The notes under the pieces were generated by a model that was given only the letters and a program-made list of their open reading frames with translations, made no database searches and was not told the DNA's origin. The translations under genes were made by a program, and so were the position numbers. DNA of 64,000 nucleotides from Bacteroidetes bacterium 43-16 (GTDB taxonomy: Bacteria; Bacteroidota; Bacteroidia; Chitinophagales; Chitinophagaceae): the NCBI GenBank assembly GCA_001897525.1, contig MKTB01000017.1, forward strand, positions 326,750 to 390,749, read 5' to 3'. Position 1 is the stretch's first letter; each line of letters opens with the position of its first letter. This document shows positions 36,058 through 45,056 of the stretch, in pieces.

Positions 36058-36453
36058 ATGAAACATCCCAACACCTTATTACTACGATTGATTGTTGCTA
36101 TTATTTTAATCATACATGGAGCCGGAGGTATGTTCAATAATGGCGTGTATGAATTTGGTAAATTCTTTTTGGACAACAAGGGATTTGCTCCCATAGGCGT
36201 ACCGCTTGCCTGGGCGATTAAAATATCTCATGTAATAGCCGCTATTTGTCTTTTAACCGAAAAATACATTAAGCTGGCTGGCCTGATCACTATTGTCGTT
36301 TTAATTGCAGGTATTTTCATGGTGCACTTGCCCAATGGCTGGTTTGTAGTGGGCGGCGGAACAAACGGTATTGAGTTCAATATATTACTCATCTTTGCGC
36401 TGCTTACCATTATGTTCCCTGATGGGATTTACAAAAGAAAAGCCCGGCCTTAA
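36058..36453 (+). CDS. DoxX-like integral membrane protein
   Basis: A 131-residue protein with four predicted membrane helices (~8-25, ~54-70, ~75-93, ~107-122). The first helix ends in IHGAGGMFNNGVYEFG and the second contains WAIKISHVIAAICLL, the arrangement of small DoxX proteins. FMVHLPNGWFVVGGG connects helices 3 and 4. Members are linked with redox or thiosulfate/quinone functions, but most have no known role. It is a single gene convergent with ychF. Confidence 0.75.
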   Translation: MKHPNTLLLRLIVAIILIIHGAGGMFNNGVYEFGKFFLDNKGFAPIGVPLAWAIKISHVIAAICLLTEKYIKLAGLITIVVLIAGIFMVHLPNGWFVVGGGTNGIEFNILLIFALLTIMFPDGIYKRKARP

Positions 36454-36498
36454 ACTGAATTAAGTACCGGGCAATATCATTGATGAATATATTATTCC

Positions 36499-37596
36499 TT
36501 ACACATTAAAACGGAAGTGCATTACATCACCATCCGCTACCGTATATTCTTTTCCTTCAATACGTAATTTACCTTTCTCTTTAGCACCCGGCTCACCGCC
36601 CAGTTCTATATAGTCACTATAACCGATCACCTCGGCTTTGATGAATCCTTTTTCAAAATCCGTGTGGATCACACCGGCAGCCTGTGGGGCTTTCCAGCCT
36701 TTATTGATCGTCCAGGCACGCACCTCCTGCACCCCTGCAGTGAAGTAAGTGATCAGGTCGAGTAAGTTATAAGCTGCCCTGATCAAGCGGTTCAGGCCCG
36801 GCTCAGCCAGTTTATACTCTTCCAGGAACAAAGCTTTATCATCCGGGTCTTCCATTTCAGAGATCTGTGCCTCGATATTGTTGCACATGATGATAATCTG
36901 TGCCCCTTCTTCATCCGCCACTTTTTTCAAAGCTTCTGAGTATTCATTACCCGTATGCATAGCCGCTTCTGCTACATTCGCAACATATAAAACCGGCTTG
37001 GCAGTCAGCAAAAAGATATCCGCTATCGCTTCTTTATCTTCTCCTTCCAGGCCCAGGCCACGTACATTCTTACCTTGCTCCAGGTGCGCCTTACATTTTA
37101 CTAAAACATCCAGCGCCGCTTTCATTTTAGGATCGCTTTTTGCCATTTTTTCTACCCTGGCAATCTTCTTCTCAACGCTGGCAAGGTCGGCCAGTTGCAG
37201 TTCCGTATCAATGATCTCTTTATCACTCACCGGGTTGATGGCACCTTCTTCTCTTAATATATTTTCATCTTCAAAGCAACGTACCACGTGAATGATCGCA
37301 TCCACTTCACGGATGTTGCCCAAAAACTTATTACCTAAACCTTCTCCTTTAGAAGCTCCCTTTACCAATCCTGCGATATCCACAAACTCAATGGCAGTAG
37401 GCAAAATACGCTCCGGTTGCACGATCTTGGCCAGGGCATCCAGGCGCTCATCGGGTACATCTACCAATCCCACATTAGGTTCAATAGTACAGAATCTATA
37501 GTTAGAAGCCTGTGCCTTAGCACTGTTGCTTACTGCGTTAAATAAAGTTGATTTACCCACATTTGGTAATCCGACAATGCCTGCCTGTAAAGCCAT
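36499..37596 (-). CDS. ychF: redox-regulated ATPase YchF (OLA1 family)
   Basis: A 365-residue Obg-related P-loop protein that binds ATP in preference to GTP and associates with ribosomes. P-loop [16 protein letters not shown] (~9-24); switch [22 protein letters not shown]; the G4 position reads NVAE in place of NKxD, which explains ATP preference in the family. The C-terminal TGS domain ends with [14 protein letters not shown] and [13 protein letters not shown]. Length is normal (363 in E. coli). Single gene. Confidence 0.96.
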   Translation of the reverse strand: MALQAGIVGLPNVGKSTLFNAVSNSAKAQASNYRFCTIEPNVGLVDVPDERLDALAKIVQPERILPTAIEFVDIAGLVKGASKGEGLGNKFLGNIREVDAIIHVVRCFEDENILREEGAINPVSDKEIIDTELQLADLASVEKKIARVEKMAKSDPKMKAALDVLVKCKAHLEQGKNVRGLGLEGEDKEAIADIFLLTAKPVLYVANVAEAAMHTGNEYSEALKKVADEEGAQIIIMCNNIEAQISEMEDPDDKALFLEEYKLAEPGLNRLIRAAYNLLDLITYFTAGVQEVRAWTINKGWKAPQAAGVIHTDFEKGFIKAEVIGYSDYIELGGEPGAKEKGKLRIEGKEYTVADGDVMHFRFNV

Positions 37597-37613
37597 GTTT
37601 TAAAAAATTTGTG

Positions 37614-37621
37614 CAAATATA
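37614..37621 (-). promoter_or_regulatory. candidate -7 element of ychF
   Basis: TATATTTGC on the minus strand, 17 bases before the ychF ATG. Confidence 0.45.
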
Positions 37622-37687
37622 ATACTATTTACGCTCCTAATTAAACGCAAAAGTATCAATTCGCTAAAGCTTATGCTGAGATATATT

Positions 37688-37695
37688 TATCTTTG
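37688..37695 (+). promoter_or_regulatory. candidate -7 element of the envelope operon
   Basis: TATCTTTGC, 26 bases before the ATG at 37722, the first gene of the rightward operon that runs to at least 43687. Confidence 0.45.
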
Positions 37696-37721
37696 CCCGC
37701 AATCATATTTCCGGATCGGTC

Positions 37722-38528
37722 ATGCAAACAGGCGTTTTAAAGTACGAAAACAATACATTACAGGTAAACAGGCTGGGGCAGGGGAAGCAATTACTCTTTG
37801 CTTTTCATGATTTCGGCCAGCATGCTGAGGTGTTTGCTCCGCTGGAACGCGCGCTGGGTCACCGTTACACCATTATAGCCATCGAAATTCCCGGCCTGGG
37901 ACATTCCATATGGCAGCAAAAACAGGTGGATAAGCTGGCCCTGGTCACCATAATAGAACGCTTCAAACTGGAGTTCAAAGTAGAAAAATTTGACCTGCTG
38001 GCGTTGGGCTTCGGTGCCCTTTATGCCTTAAGCCTGATGGAACAAAGAAGCGAATGGATCGAAAAAGTAGTGCTTTTTGCCCCCGACGGTTTGAGAAGAA
38101 GCTCCTGGCAATCCCTGGCTACCCGGCATTTTTATGCTAAAGGCAGGATCAAAGCAGCTATTGCACAACCGGAGAAAGCCGCGCAAAAACTAAAAGGCAT
38201 CCGCAACTGGGGCATCCTGAAAAAAGAATGGACCGCGCCTCTGGACGATTATATTAAAAACGATACGGTAAGAAGTAGCTGGAATCAGGTGTACCCGCTT
38301 CATTACAAACTCGTGCCCGAGATCCAGAAAGTGCGCTGGAATGTAAAAAAGAACAAGATAGAATTACATATGTATTGTCCCGAGCATGCCCTGGTGCTGA
38401 AAAAGGATGCTTTAAAATTCGCCAAAAAACAGGATTTTACTGTAGTAAACCTGCTTCCCGAGGCCGATTTTGAAAACATACCGGGCTTGTTAAACCTGTC
38501 AGAAGCCATTTTTAATCCGAGACAATAA
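37722..38528 (+). CDS. alpha/beta-hydrolase-like protein lacking the catalytic triad
   Basis: A 268-residue protein with the alpha/beta-hydrolase pattern: strand-plus-oxyanion segment LLFAFHDFGQHAEVF (~24-38), AIEIPGLGHS (~53-62), and the nucleophile-elbow region LLALGFGALYALSL (~92-105). The elbow, which should read GxSxG, reads G-F-G with Phe97 where the Ser belongs. At the end, the Asp/His region (PEHALVLKKDA and LLPEADFENIPG) has no His in the usual place. The protein is therefore probably not a hydrolase, although the fold appears kept. Its stop codon directly abuts the ATG of the glycosyltransferase gene, so the two are surely co-expressed. Confidence 0.75.
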   Translation: MQTGVLKYENNTLQVNRLGQGKQLLFAFHDFGQHAEVFAPLERALGHRYTIIAIEIPGLGHSIWQQKQVDKLALVTIIERFKLEFKVEKFDLLALGFGALYALSLMEQRSEWIEKVVLFAPDGLRRSSWQSLATRHFYAKGRIKAAIAQPEKAAQKLKGIRNWGILKKEWTAPLDDYIKNDTVRSSWNQVYPLHYKLVPEIQKVRWNVKKNKIELHMYCPEHALVLKKDALKFAKKQDFTVVNLLPEADFENIPGLLNLSEAIFNPRQ

Positions 38529-39683
38529 ATGGAATTATATAGCTGGCTTTCCTATGCCCTGGCCGCAGCCTATGTGCTCTTAATGCTGGCTTATAGCTAT
38601 GGCTACTTCAAGCCAAAGCCAAAGGTCCATGCCTTAGCCCCTAAGGAAGACCCGTTTTTTTCCATTATCATACCTGCAAGAAACGAAGCCGAAAATATAG
38701 CACAATGCCTGGGTAGCATCCTTGACAATGATTACCCTGCAGACCGCTTTGAACTAATACTGATCGATGATTTTTCGGAAGATAATACCGTAGCCATCGC
38801 TTCAAAGTTTTCCGGGCCTAATCTCCGGATCATAAGACTGTCTGAGCATATTAACCCCGAAGAAAGGTTGAATGCCTTCAAAAAGAAAGCACTGGAAATA
38901 GGGATCAGTAAGGCAAAAGGTACTTTTATCATTACCACTGATGCAGACTGTATCGTGGGTAAAAACTGGTTGCGCTCCTATGCCAGACAACTCAATACAT
39001 CAGATGAGATCCAATGCCTGGCCGCCCCGGTTAATTTCATCCCTTACCAGGGCCGGAAAAACTGGTTGTATTATTTCCAGAGTATCGACTTCATGACCAT
39101 GCAGGGCATTACCATCGCTTCTAACCGGCTCGGGCTGGGGAACATGAGCAACGGGGCCAATTTTCTTTTTTCCAAAATGGCCTTTGAAACCGTGGACGGC
39201 TATAAAGGCATCGACCAAAAAGCCTCGGGCGATGATATGATGCTCATGCAAAAGATACAAAACAGGTTTCCCGGCGGCATTGACTATTTATTTGACCCAA
39301 AAGCCATTGTGGACACCCCGGTACAGCCAGACTGGGCCTCCTTTTTAAACCAAAGGATCCGCTGGGCCTCAAAAGCAGACAGCTATCCGCAGCGCAAATT
39401 GACCCTGGTCCTGCTCCTGGTCTATCTCTTCAACCTGAATATGCTGTTCCTGGCTATTGCGGCCTGTTTTAATCCCATTGCATGCAAATCCTTACAATAT
39501 ATATTCCTTTCAAAAATAATTGCCGAAATCATCTTTGTTACGCCTCTGTCAATTTTTTTTAACAAGCGTAATGAATTATTATTTTTGATAATTTTACAAC
39601 CTTTGCATATATTGTACATTATTTCGGCCGGTTTTTTAGGTAAGTTTGGCACTTACAAGTGGAAAGGCAGATCGGTACACTAA
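38529..39683 (+). CDS. family 2 glycosyltransferase, membrane bound
   Basis: A 384-residue GT-A enzyme. One N-terminal membrane helix (~5-25); catalytic domain ~38-280 with SIIIPARNEAENI, LIDDFSEDNT (first Asp pair), TTDADC (DxD metal site), ASGDDMMLM (acceptor-site Asp) and QRIRWASK (Q/RxxRW). Three C-terminal membrane helices (~295-375). This is the layout of processive or lipid-directed GT2 proteins. The acceptor is not known; the neighbours (PAP2 phosphatase, DUF5686 barrel) suggest a lipid-linked or envelope glycan. Confidence 0.88.
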   Translation: MELYSWLSYALAAAYVLLMLAYSYGYFKPKPKVHALAPKEDPFFSIIIPARNEAENIAQCLGSILDNDYPADRFELILIDDFSEDNTVAIASKFSGPNLRIIRLSEHINPEERLNAFKKKALEIGISKAKGTFIITTDADCIVGKNWLRSYARQLNTSDEIQCLAAPVNFIPYQGRKNWLYYFQSIDFMTMQGITIASNRLGLGNMSNGANFLFSKMAFETVDGYKGIDQKASGDDMMLMQKIQNRFPGGIDYLFDPKAIVDTPVQPDWASFLNQRIRWASKADSYPQRKLTLVLLLVYLFNLNMLFLAIAACFNPIACKSLQYIFLSKIIAEIIFVTPLSIFFNKRNELLFLIILQPLHILYIISAGFLGKFGTYKWKGRSVH

Positions 39684-39702
39684 ACACATTTATTCTAACA
39701 AA

Positions 39703-40155
39703 ATGAGAAAAATAATAGGTCTTGTTGCATTATTGCTGATTGTCAGCATCGGTTTATATACTTATTGGAATTATATGAGAGTATATGACGATGGCGTAAG
39801 AGAGGGTGTTGTTCAGAAATTTTCCAGGAAAGGAGATGTGTTCAAGACCTATGAAGGAGAATTGCTGGGCGGCGGTTTTGGCCGCGTGGGTGCCGGTTTC
39901 CAGGCGCAATACTTTTATTTTAGCGTGGAAGACCCTCAGGTAGCCGGTTTTATAGAACAAAATGCAGGAAAAAATCTGACCCTTCATTTTATCAAATACA
40001 AGAAAAGCCTGCCCTGGAGAGGAGAAAACTATAATGCTAAAAACCAGGAACCGGGTCAATATATTGTAGACAAGGCAGAAGTTTCGCAGGCACAAAGGCC
40101 GGCCGGGAATGAGGATTACAATAACCCGGAATCTCAAAACCCGATACCTTACTAA
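39703..40155 (+). CDS. small membrane-anchored protein of unknown function
   Basis: A 150-residue protein; I start it at 39703 (MRKIIGLVALLLIVSIGLYT) rather than 39646, because the N-terminal hydrophobic anchor then stands first and the overlap with the previous gene is removed. The exported part (YDDGVREGVVQKFSRKGDVF, FKTYEGELLGGGFG, YFYFSVEDPQVAGFI) is a conserved Bacteroidota sequence type that databases have at times mislabelled 6-phosphogluconate dehydrogenase. It has no dehydrogenase features. Function unknown; it lies in the envelope operon, 19 bases behind the glycosyltransferase gene. Confidence 0.75.
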   Translation: MRKIIGLVALLLIVSIGLYTYWNYMRVYDDGVREGVVQKFSRKGDVFKTYEGELLGGGFGRVGAGFQAQYFYFSVEDPQVAGFIEQNAGKNLTLHFIKYKKSLPWRGENYNAKNQEPGQYIVDKAEVSQAQRPAGNEDYNNPESQNPIPY

Positions 40156-40203
40156 TTATCAGTATTTTTTCGTTTTTTTGTCCTGCATAGAACCTGTGTA
40201 GTC

Positions 40204-40800
40204 ATGTTAGAAACGATCATTGCTTTTGATAAAGCTCTTTTTTTAAAGATCAATACAGAATGGACCGCTCCGTTTTTGGATCAGATAATGCCTGTCTGGC
40301 GTGATGCCAAAACATGGATTTTCCTCTATGTACTTATTGTAGGCTGGGCAGTTTACAAATTCGGCTGGCGCATATGGCCCTGGTTGCTGACCATAGGGGT
40401 AATGATGGTGCTGAGCGACCAGTTCAGCAGCAGCCTCATCAAGCCCTGGGTGGCCCGTCCGCGGCCCTGCAACGATCCCGAGATCGCATTACAGGTCCGG
40501 AGCCTTTTGGGCTACTGCCGGGACAGCTACAGTTTTATGTCTTCCCATGCGGTGAACCACTTCTGTATTGCCACCTTTTTAATTTTCACACTTAAACCCT
40601 ATTGGGGAAAAATGGTCTATATGCTCTGGTTCTGGGCTTTTTCAATAGCTTACGGACAGGTATATGTCGGCGTTCACTTTCCGGTAGATATTACCGCAGG
40701 GGCGATCACAGGATGCCTGTTCGGATATTTGTTTGCAAAAATATTTTTGAAAAAAATCGGGATGCCGCAAGTCCGGAAACTTAACACCTTAGCGCATTAA
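40204..40800 (+). CDS. PAP2-family phosphatase
   Basis: A 198-residue integral membrane phosphatase with about five helices. Motif 1 is KPWVARPRP (KX6RP form, ~78-86), motif 2 SFMSSHAVNHF (His retained, usual PSGH is SSHA), motif 3 GQVYVGVHFPVDI (His and Asp retained; the usual Ser-Arg start is Gly-Gln). Members dephosphorylate lipid phosphates such as undecaprenyl pyrophosphate or phosphatidylglycerol phosphate. With the glycosyltransferase upstream, recycling of a lipid carrier is a reasonable guess. The loss of Arg in motif 3 leaves activity open. Its stop is one base before the start of the next gene. Confidence 0.85.
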   Translation: MLETIIAFDKALFLKINTEWTAPFLDQIMPVWRDAKTWIFLYVLIVGWAVYKFGWRIWPWLLTIGVMMVLSDQFSSSLIKPWVARPRPCNDPEIALQVRSLLGYCRDSYSFMSSHAVNHFCIATFLIFTLKPYWGKMVYMLWFWAFSIAYGQVYVGVHFPVDITAGAITGCLFGYLFAKIFLKKIGMPQVRKLNTLAH

Positions 40801-40801
40801 A

Positions 40802-43687
40802 TTGAATTATAAATTAGTACTCAAAATATTATTGCTGTCGTTGCTCTGCTTATCAGGACGACAGGTACTGCTGGCCCAAACCGTAGTAATGGGCAAGGTA
40901 TTGGATGAAACGGACCAGACACCGGTAGAAAGGGCCATCATAGTGATAGGCAAAGACACCGCCTACACCGACAGCCTCGGTGCCTTTATTGCTGTGAACA
41001 AAGAAAAGTCGAAGCAATTACTCATCCTGACCAATGACTATGCCCCACAGACTGTTGCCCTTTCTGACAGTAATGAATATGCCTTAACGATTTTATTGTC
41101 GCAGGAAATTCAGAAATATGTCAAAGACAAAGACCTGAAAGGGAAAGATATTGCCCATGCAGACCGCCTCAGCCAGCAAAGTAACGATACCAGCCACTTT
41201 ACGGGTACGCAGGGCCGCTTTGCGGCTTATGTGCTCAATGCACAGACCAAAGAACCCCTGGACATTACCACCGTCTATATGAAAGAGTCTGAAGACGGTA
41301 CCGCAAGTGACAGCACCGGCTACTTTGAGCTCCTGTTTGAAGGCAATCAGCAGACGATCACTCTGGATGCCCTCGGCTATTATGTAAAAGACACCCTTAT
41401 CTATAGCATAGGCCAGGAAGCACCGGTCACCATCTACCTGGAGCCGCTCCCCGGCGAGCTGGATGGCGTGGTGGTCTATGGCAGGAAAAAGCGTTACCGC
41501 AACAAGAACAACCCGGCGGTGGCCCTGATGCGGAAAGTGATTGACCGCAAGCCCCAGAATAAAATGGTCTCTGATGAAGATGCAAAATATGAGGTCTATG
41601 ATAAAATGGTGCTCTACATCAGCAATATCCCCAGGTTCATCACACGTAACTTCTTCTTAAGAAAAGTGCGCGTGATCTTTGAAAATGAAGATACCACCCT
41701 GATCGCCAAGCGCAAGCTGGTGCCCATGTATGTCAACGAGACCATTGCAGATCACTATTACAGCAAATCAAAACAAAAAACAGGCAGCCAGCTGACTGCA
41801 GAAAAGCGTATCCGTTTTGACAGCAGGCTGGTCGAGAGCCGCAATATCAGCTCCTTCCTGGACCGCCTGTATGACCAGATCGATATTTATGATGATAAGA
41901 TCAGGGTGCTGAACAACTTTTTCCTGAGTCCTATAGCACCGGCTGCACCTTCCTTTTATAAATTCTTTATTGTAGACACTACAGTTACAGACGGACAGCA
42001 GATCGTGCAGTTAAGGTTTGAACCCAGGAATACCAATGACTTCCTGTTTGAAGGCAGGATCTTTGTGACCCTGGGCCCCGACTATGCCGTTACCAAAGTG
42101 AACATGAAAGTGCCTAAAAAGACTCCTTTGAACTGGACCAGCGGCCTGGACATCAACCTGGGCTTTACCAAGCAGGAAAACGGGAAGTACTGGCAAACCA
42201 GCAGTAATTACCTGGTAAACTTCGGGCTGTTTAATTCCAAAAGAGGGGTAGTAGGGCTCCGGTATGTGAATAAATCGAACTACCAGGCCAACCCGGTCAT
42301 TCCCGATACCGTATTTGCCGTAAAGCAGCAAACCATTGATGCCGCAGATACTTTACACGAGCAGCCAGATGCCTTCTGGGAGGCAGAAAGACCTTTCCCG
42401 CTGAGCTTCCCGGAACTCAAGGCTTACCGGAATATAGATTCACTGAGGAATACCCGTATGTACAAAAACATGATGAAAACCATGTTCATTGTCGCAACAG
42501 GTCATGTGCCTACTAAATATATTGAATTCGGCAGTATCTATGATGTGGTTTCCTATAACCCTATAGAGGGTGTAAAGTTCAGGGCAGGGGCCAGGTCCAA
42601 TATTACTACTATCCCCAACCTCTTCCTCCAGGGCTATGCCAGCTATGGATTAAGGGATAAGCGCCTGAAATATTATGCCGGTGCCACGATTGCCTTAAAT
42701 GGCAAATACGCATTCGGCTTCCCCAGGCATAATGTAAGCCTGAGCTACCAGTACGATGTGCGCTCTCCGGGGCAGCAACTCGGGTTTGTGACCGCCGAGA
42801 AACCCGTAGACCTGATCCGCAGGGGAGACAATAACCGCTACCTGTACAATCGCCTATTTACCTTACTGTACACGAAAGAATTCCAGAACAGGATGACCCT
42901 CAACTTCGGCTTTAACAACTGGCAGCAGGAAGCTGCGGGCAGCCTGTATTTTGAACGGCCCAACGGCGATACTGTCCGTAACCTGACGACAAACGAATTC
43001 AGTGTCAACTGGCGCTTCTCTCCGGGAGAAAAGTTTATACAGAACAGGCGGCAAAGGTCTTATATGGAAAACCAGGCCTGGGTCTTCAACATGAAGCTTA
43101 CAGCAGGCTTTAATGATGGCTATGCCGACCATATTGTGAACTACCAGAAGCTGGAAGCTAAGATCGAAAAACGATTTTTCTTCCCTCCCTTTGGACAGGC
43201 TTATGTATTCATGACGGGTGGTTACCTGCTGGGCGAGGTGCCTTATCCTTACCTGTTCATCCCGCAGGCCAACCAGAGCTATCGCTACAGCATAGGCTCC
43301 TACAACCTGATGAATTTCATGGAATTTGCCTCAGACCGTTATGTGGGGCTTACCATCGATTACCATATGAAAGGATTCCTGCTGAACCGCATTCCCCTGG
43401 TCAAAAAAATGTACCTCAGGGAAGTGGCCAGCTTTAAAGTCTTGTATGGCGATATCCGTAAGAATAACCTGCCGCAAAACAATATGGACTTATTGCAATT
43501 CCCGGTCAATGACAAAGGAGAGAGTATTGTGAACACTTTTGGCCGCGAACCCTATATAGAAGCATCTGTAGGGGTAGAAAATGTATTTAAGATCCTGCGT
43601 ATAGATTTTGTCAAACGCTTTACCTATAACGATCTTCCCCTGGCTGCGCCCTGGGGGATCCGCTTTAGTTTCGGGGCCGATTTTTAG
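40802..43687 (+). CDS. DUF5686 outer-membrane protein with two carboxypeptidase-like domains
   Basis: A 961-residue protein. The start is TTG at 40802, one base after the PAP2 stop: no ATG is available before the signal peptide (NYKLVLKILLLSLLCLSG, cleaved near LLAQ). Two CarboxypepD-regulatory-like domains come in tandem (~25-110, VVMGKVLDETDQTPVERAI; ~138-215, AAYVLNAQTKEPLDITTVY). The DUF5686 region follows (~225-520: YGRKKRYRNKNNPAVALMRK, SNIPRFITRNFF), then a long beta-barrel ending IRFSFGADF, with an aromatic last residue as in outer-membrane proteins. DUF5686 proteins are TonB-receptor-like barrels without a known substrate. Last gene of the tight envelope operon. Confidence 0.88.
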   Translation: MNYKLVLKILLLSLLCLSGRQVLLAQTVVMGKVLDETDQTPVERAIIVIGKDTAYTDSLGAFIAVNKEKSKQLLILTNDYAPQTVALSDSNEYALTILLSQEIQKYVKDKDLKGKDIAHADRLSQQSNDTSHFTGTQGRFAAYVLNAQTKEPLDITTVYMKESEDGTASDSTGYFELLFEGNQQTITLDALGYYVKDTLIYSIGQEAPVTIYLEPLPGELDGVVVYGRKKRYRNKNNPAVALMRKVIDRKPQNKMVSDEDAKYEVYDKMVLYISNIPRFITRNFFLRKVRVIFENEDTTLIAKRKLVPMYVNETIADHYYSKSKQKTGSQLTAEKRIRFDSRLVESRNISSFLDRLYDQIDIYDDKIRVLNNFFLSPIAPAAPSFYKFFIVDTTVTDGQQIVQLRFEPRNTNDFLFEGRIFVTLGPDYAVTKVNMKVPKKTPLNWTSGLDINLGFTKQENGKYWQTSSNYLVNFGLFNSKRGVVGLRYVNKSNYQANPVIPDTVFAVKQQTIDAADTLHEQPDAFWEAERPFPLSFPELKAYRNIDSLRNTRMYKNMMKTMFIVATGHVPTKYIEFGSIYDVVSYNPIEGVKFRAGARSNITTIPNLFLQGYASYGLRDKRLKYYAGATIALNGKYAFGFPRHNVSLSYQYDVRSPGQQLGFVTAEKPVDLIRRGDNNRYLYNRLFTLLYTKEFQNRMTLNFGFNNWQQEAAGSLYFERPNGDTVRNLTTNEFSVNWRFSPGEKFIQNRRQRSYMENQAWVFNMKLTAGFNDGYADHIVNYQKLEAKIEKRFFFPPFGQAYVFMTGGYLLGEVPYPYLFIPQANQSYRYSIGSYNLMNFMEFASDRYVGLTIDYHMKGFLLNRIPLVKKMYLREVASFKVLYGDIRKNNLPQNNMDLLQFPVNDKGESIVNTFGREPYIEASVGVENVFKILRIDFVKRFTYNDLPLAAPWGIRFSFGADF

Positions 43688-43712
43688 ATCACAAAGCTTG
43701 CTGCTTTTGCCT

Positions 43713-43720
43713 TATCTTTG
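43713..43720 (+). promoter_or_regulatory. candidate -7 element of the four-helix protein gene
   Basis: TATCTTTGC, 19 bases before the ATG at 43740, just after the DUF5686 stop. Confidence 0.4.
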
Positions 43721-43739
43721 CCCAAAAAATTACACAATC

Positions 43740-44216
43740 ATGACAACAGGAATGCTTCATCTACATAGCGTTTTACGCTATCTGGTATTGTTCTTTGCCC
43801 TTTGGGCCATTTTCAAATCCATGTCCGGAATGGGCGGCAATAAAGCTTTCACCAAAGCAGACCAGAGACCGGGATTATTTTTTATGATCAGTATGGATGT
43901 GCAGCTCCTGGTAGGATTGATCTTATATTTCAGCGGTGGATTCGGCCTCAACAGTATTAAGGAATTAGGTATGGGTGAAACCATGAAAAACAGCATTACG
44001 CGCTTCTTCGCCATTGAGCACCTTATCGGTATGCTGATTGCTTTAGTACTGGTACACATCGGTTATGCCACTACCAAGAAAGCTGAGGTAACGGACCAGA
44101 AAAAATTCAAAAAATCATTCTGGCTATACCTGATCGCATTAGTGGTGATCATTGCCAGCATTCCATGGCCTTTCCGTGAAGTGGGCGCAGGCAGAACCTG
44201 GTTCCCGGGTATGTAA
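43740..44216 (+). CDS. cytochrome b561-like four-helix membrane protein
   Basis: A 158-residue protein from ATG 43740; the longer frame from 43608 overlaps the previous gene and adds no protein-like sequence. Four predicted helices (~8-25, ~48-66, ~90-110, ~130-148). His residues in LHLHSVLRY (helix 1), AIEHLIGM and VHIGYATT (helix 3) are placed as in the small proteins often annotated as cytochrome b in Bacteroidota, but heme binding is not shown. It has its own -7 element and a terminator, so it is probably monocistronic. Confidence 0.75.
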   Translation: MTTGMLHLHSVLRYLVLFFALWAIFKSMSGMGGNKAFTKADQRPGLFFMISMDVQLLVGLILYFSGGFGLNSIKELGMGETMKNSITRFFAIEHLIGMLIALVLVHIGYATTKKAEVTDQKKFKKSFWLYLIALVVIIASIPWPFREVGAGRTWFPGM

Positions 44217-44243
44217 GTTGACAACAACATTAGTTAAACATAC

Positions 44244-44281
44244 AATAAGGTATAAAGATTTACACATCTTTATACCTTATT
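44244..44281 (+). terminator. intrinsic terminator
   Basis: 16-bp stem AATAAGGTATAAAGAT / ATCTTTATACCTTATT, 6-base loop, then five more T; 27 bases after the stop at 44216. Confidence 0.85.
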
Positions 44282-44330
44282 TTTTAGTCCAAATCAATAT
44301 TTTTACGCCCAAATAAACCCGGTCCGAGCG

Positions 44331-45056
44331 ATGAAATATATCTATGTAATCTATGCCCTCCTGATTTTTGTTGCCCTCTTTTTGATTGTTTTACCTTTCG
44401 TTTTAGTATTCAGCCTGTTTGGCAACCGTGGCAGAAGGGCCAGCTGGTTTGCCGTTCGCATCTGGGCCTATATCTGGTTTGCCCTGGTAGGTATCTTTAA
44501 CAGGAATATTTATGAAGCACAGCCGCAGCGCGGCAGGAACTATATTGTAGTGGCCAATCATTACTCCTACCTGGACACCCCGGTCATCTTCCGTGCCATT
44601 TCTTTCTTTGTGCGCCCCCTGGCTACTTATGAATATTCTAAAATACCCTTGTTTGGCTACCTGTATAAGCATCTTGCAGTCATTATCGACCGGGGCAATA
44701 TGCAGAGTAAGTCGGATGGGGTAAAGATCCTGCGCCAGACCCTGAATGAAGGCAGCAGCATCTTTATCTTCCCCGAAGGCAGGTTCAACAAGACAGGCAA
44801 GATGCTCAATGAATTCTATGACGGTGCTTTTAAGATCGCGATACAGACCCATACGCCCATTTTACCCTTATTATTCCTGGACACCAACGAAAGATGGAAT
44901 AATATGAGCTTCTGGTCTTTTAAGCCCGGGAAGAACAGGGTGGTCTTTTTACCGGAGATAGACCCGGCAGCTTATGATGGAAATGTGAAAGCATTAAAAG
45001 AAAAAGTACACCAGGAGATGGAATTTTATCTGAAAAAATACCAGGATTTTAAATAA
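44331..45056 (+). CDS. plsC: lysophospholipid acyltransferase (PlsC family)
   Basis: A 241-residue membrane enzyme that likely acylates 1-acylglycerol-3-phosphate to phosphatidate. Two N-terminal membrane helices (~4-30, ~42-55). Acyltransferase motifs: NHYSYLDTP (HX4D, ~76-84), the LFGYLYKHLAVIIDRGN region (motif 2, here with IDRGN in place of the usual FVDR), IFIFPEGRFNKTG (motif 3) and HTPILPLLF (motif 4). Several paralogues with different acceptors occur in Bacteroidota, so the exact acceptor is uncertain. Single gene. Confidence 0.88.
   Translation: MKYIYVIYALLIFVALFLIVLPFVLVFSLFGNRGRRASWFAVRIWAYIWFALVGIFNRNIYEAQPQRGRNYIVVANHYSYLDTPVIFRAISFFVRPLATYEYSKIPLFGYLYKHLAVIIDRGNMQSKSDGVKILRQTLNEGSSIFIFPEGRFNKTGKMLNEFYDGAFKIAIQTHTPILPLLFLDTNERWNNMSFWSFKPGKNRVVFLPEIDPAAYDGNVKALKEKVHQEMEFYLKKYQDFK

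Noticed and set aside
35878..36066. 62-codon minus-strand frame between acnB and the DoxX-like gene
   Set aside because: Cys/Phe/Tyr-rich translation without helical or domain pattern; it overlaps the start of the DoxX-like gene.
39646..39702. Longer start of the small anchored protein
   Set aside because: It overlaps the glycosyltransferase gene and puts a polar stretch ahead of the membrane anchor; the ATG at 39703 fits better.
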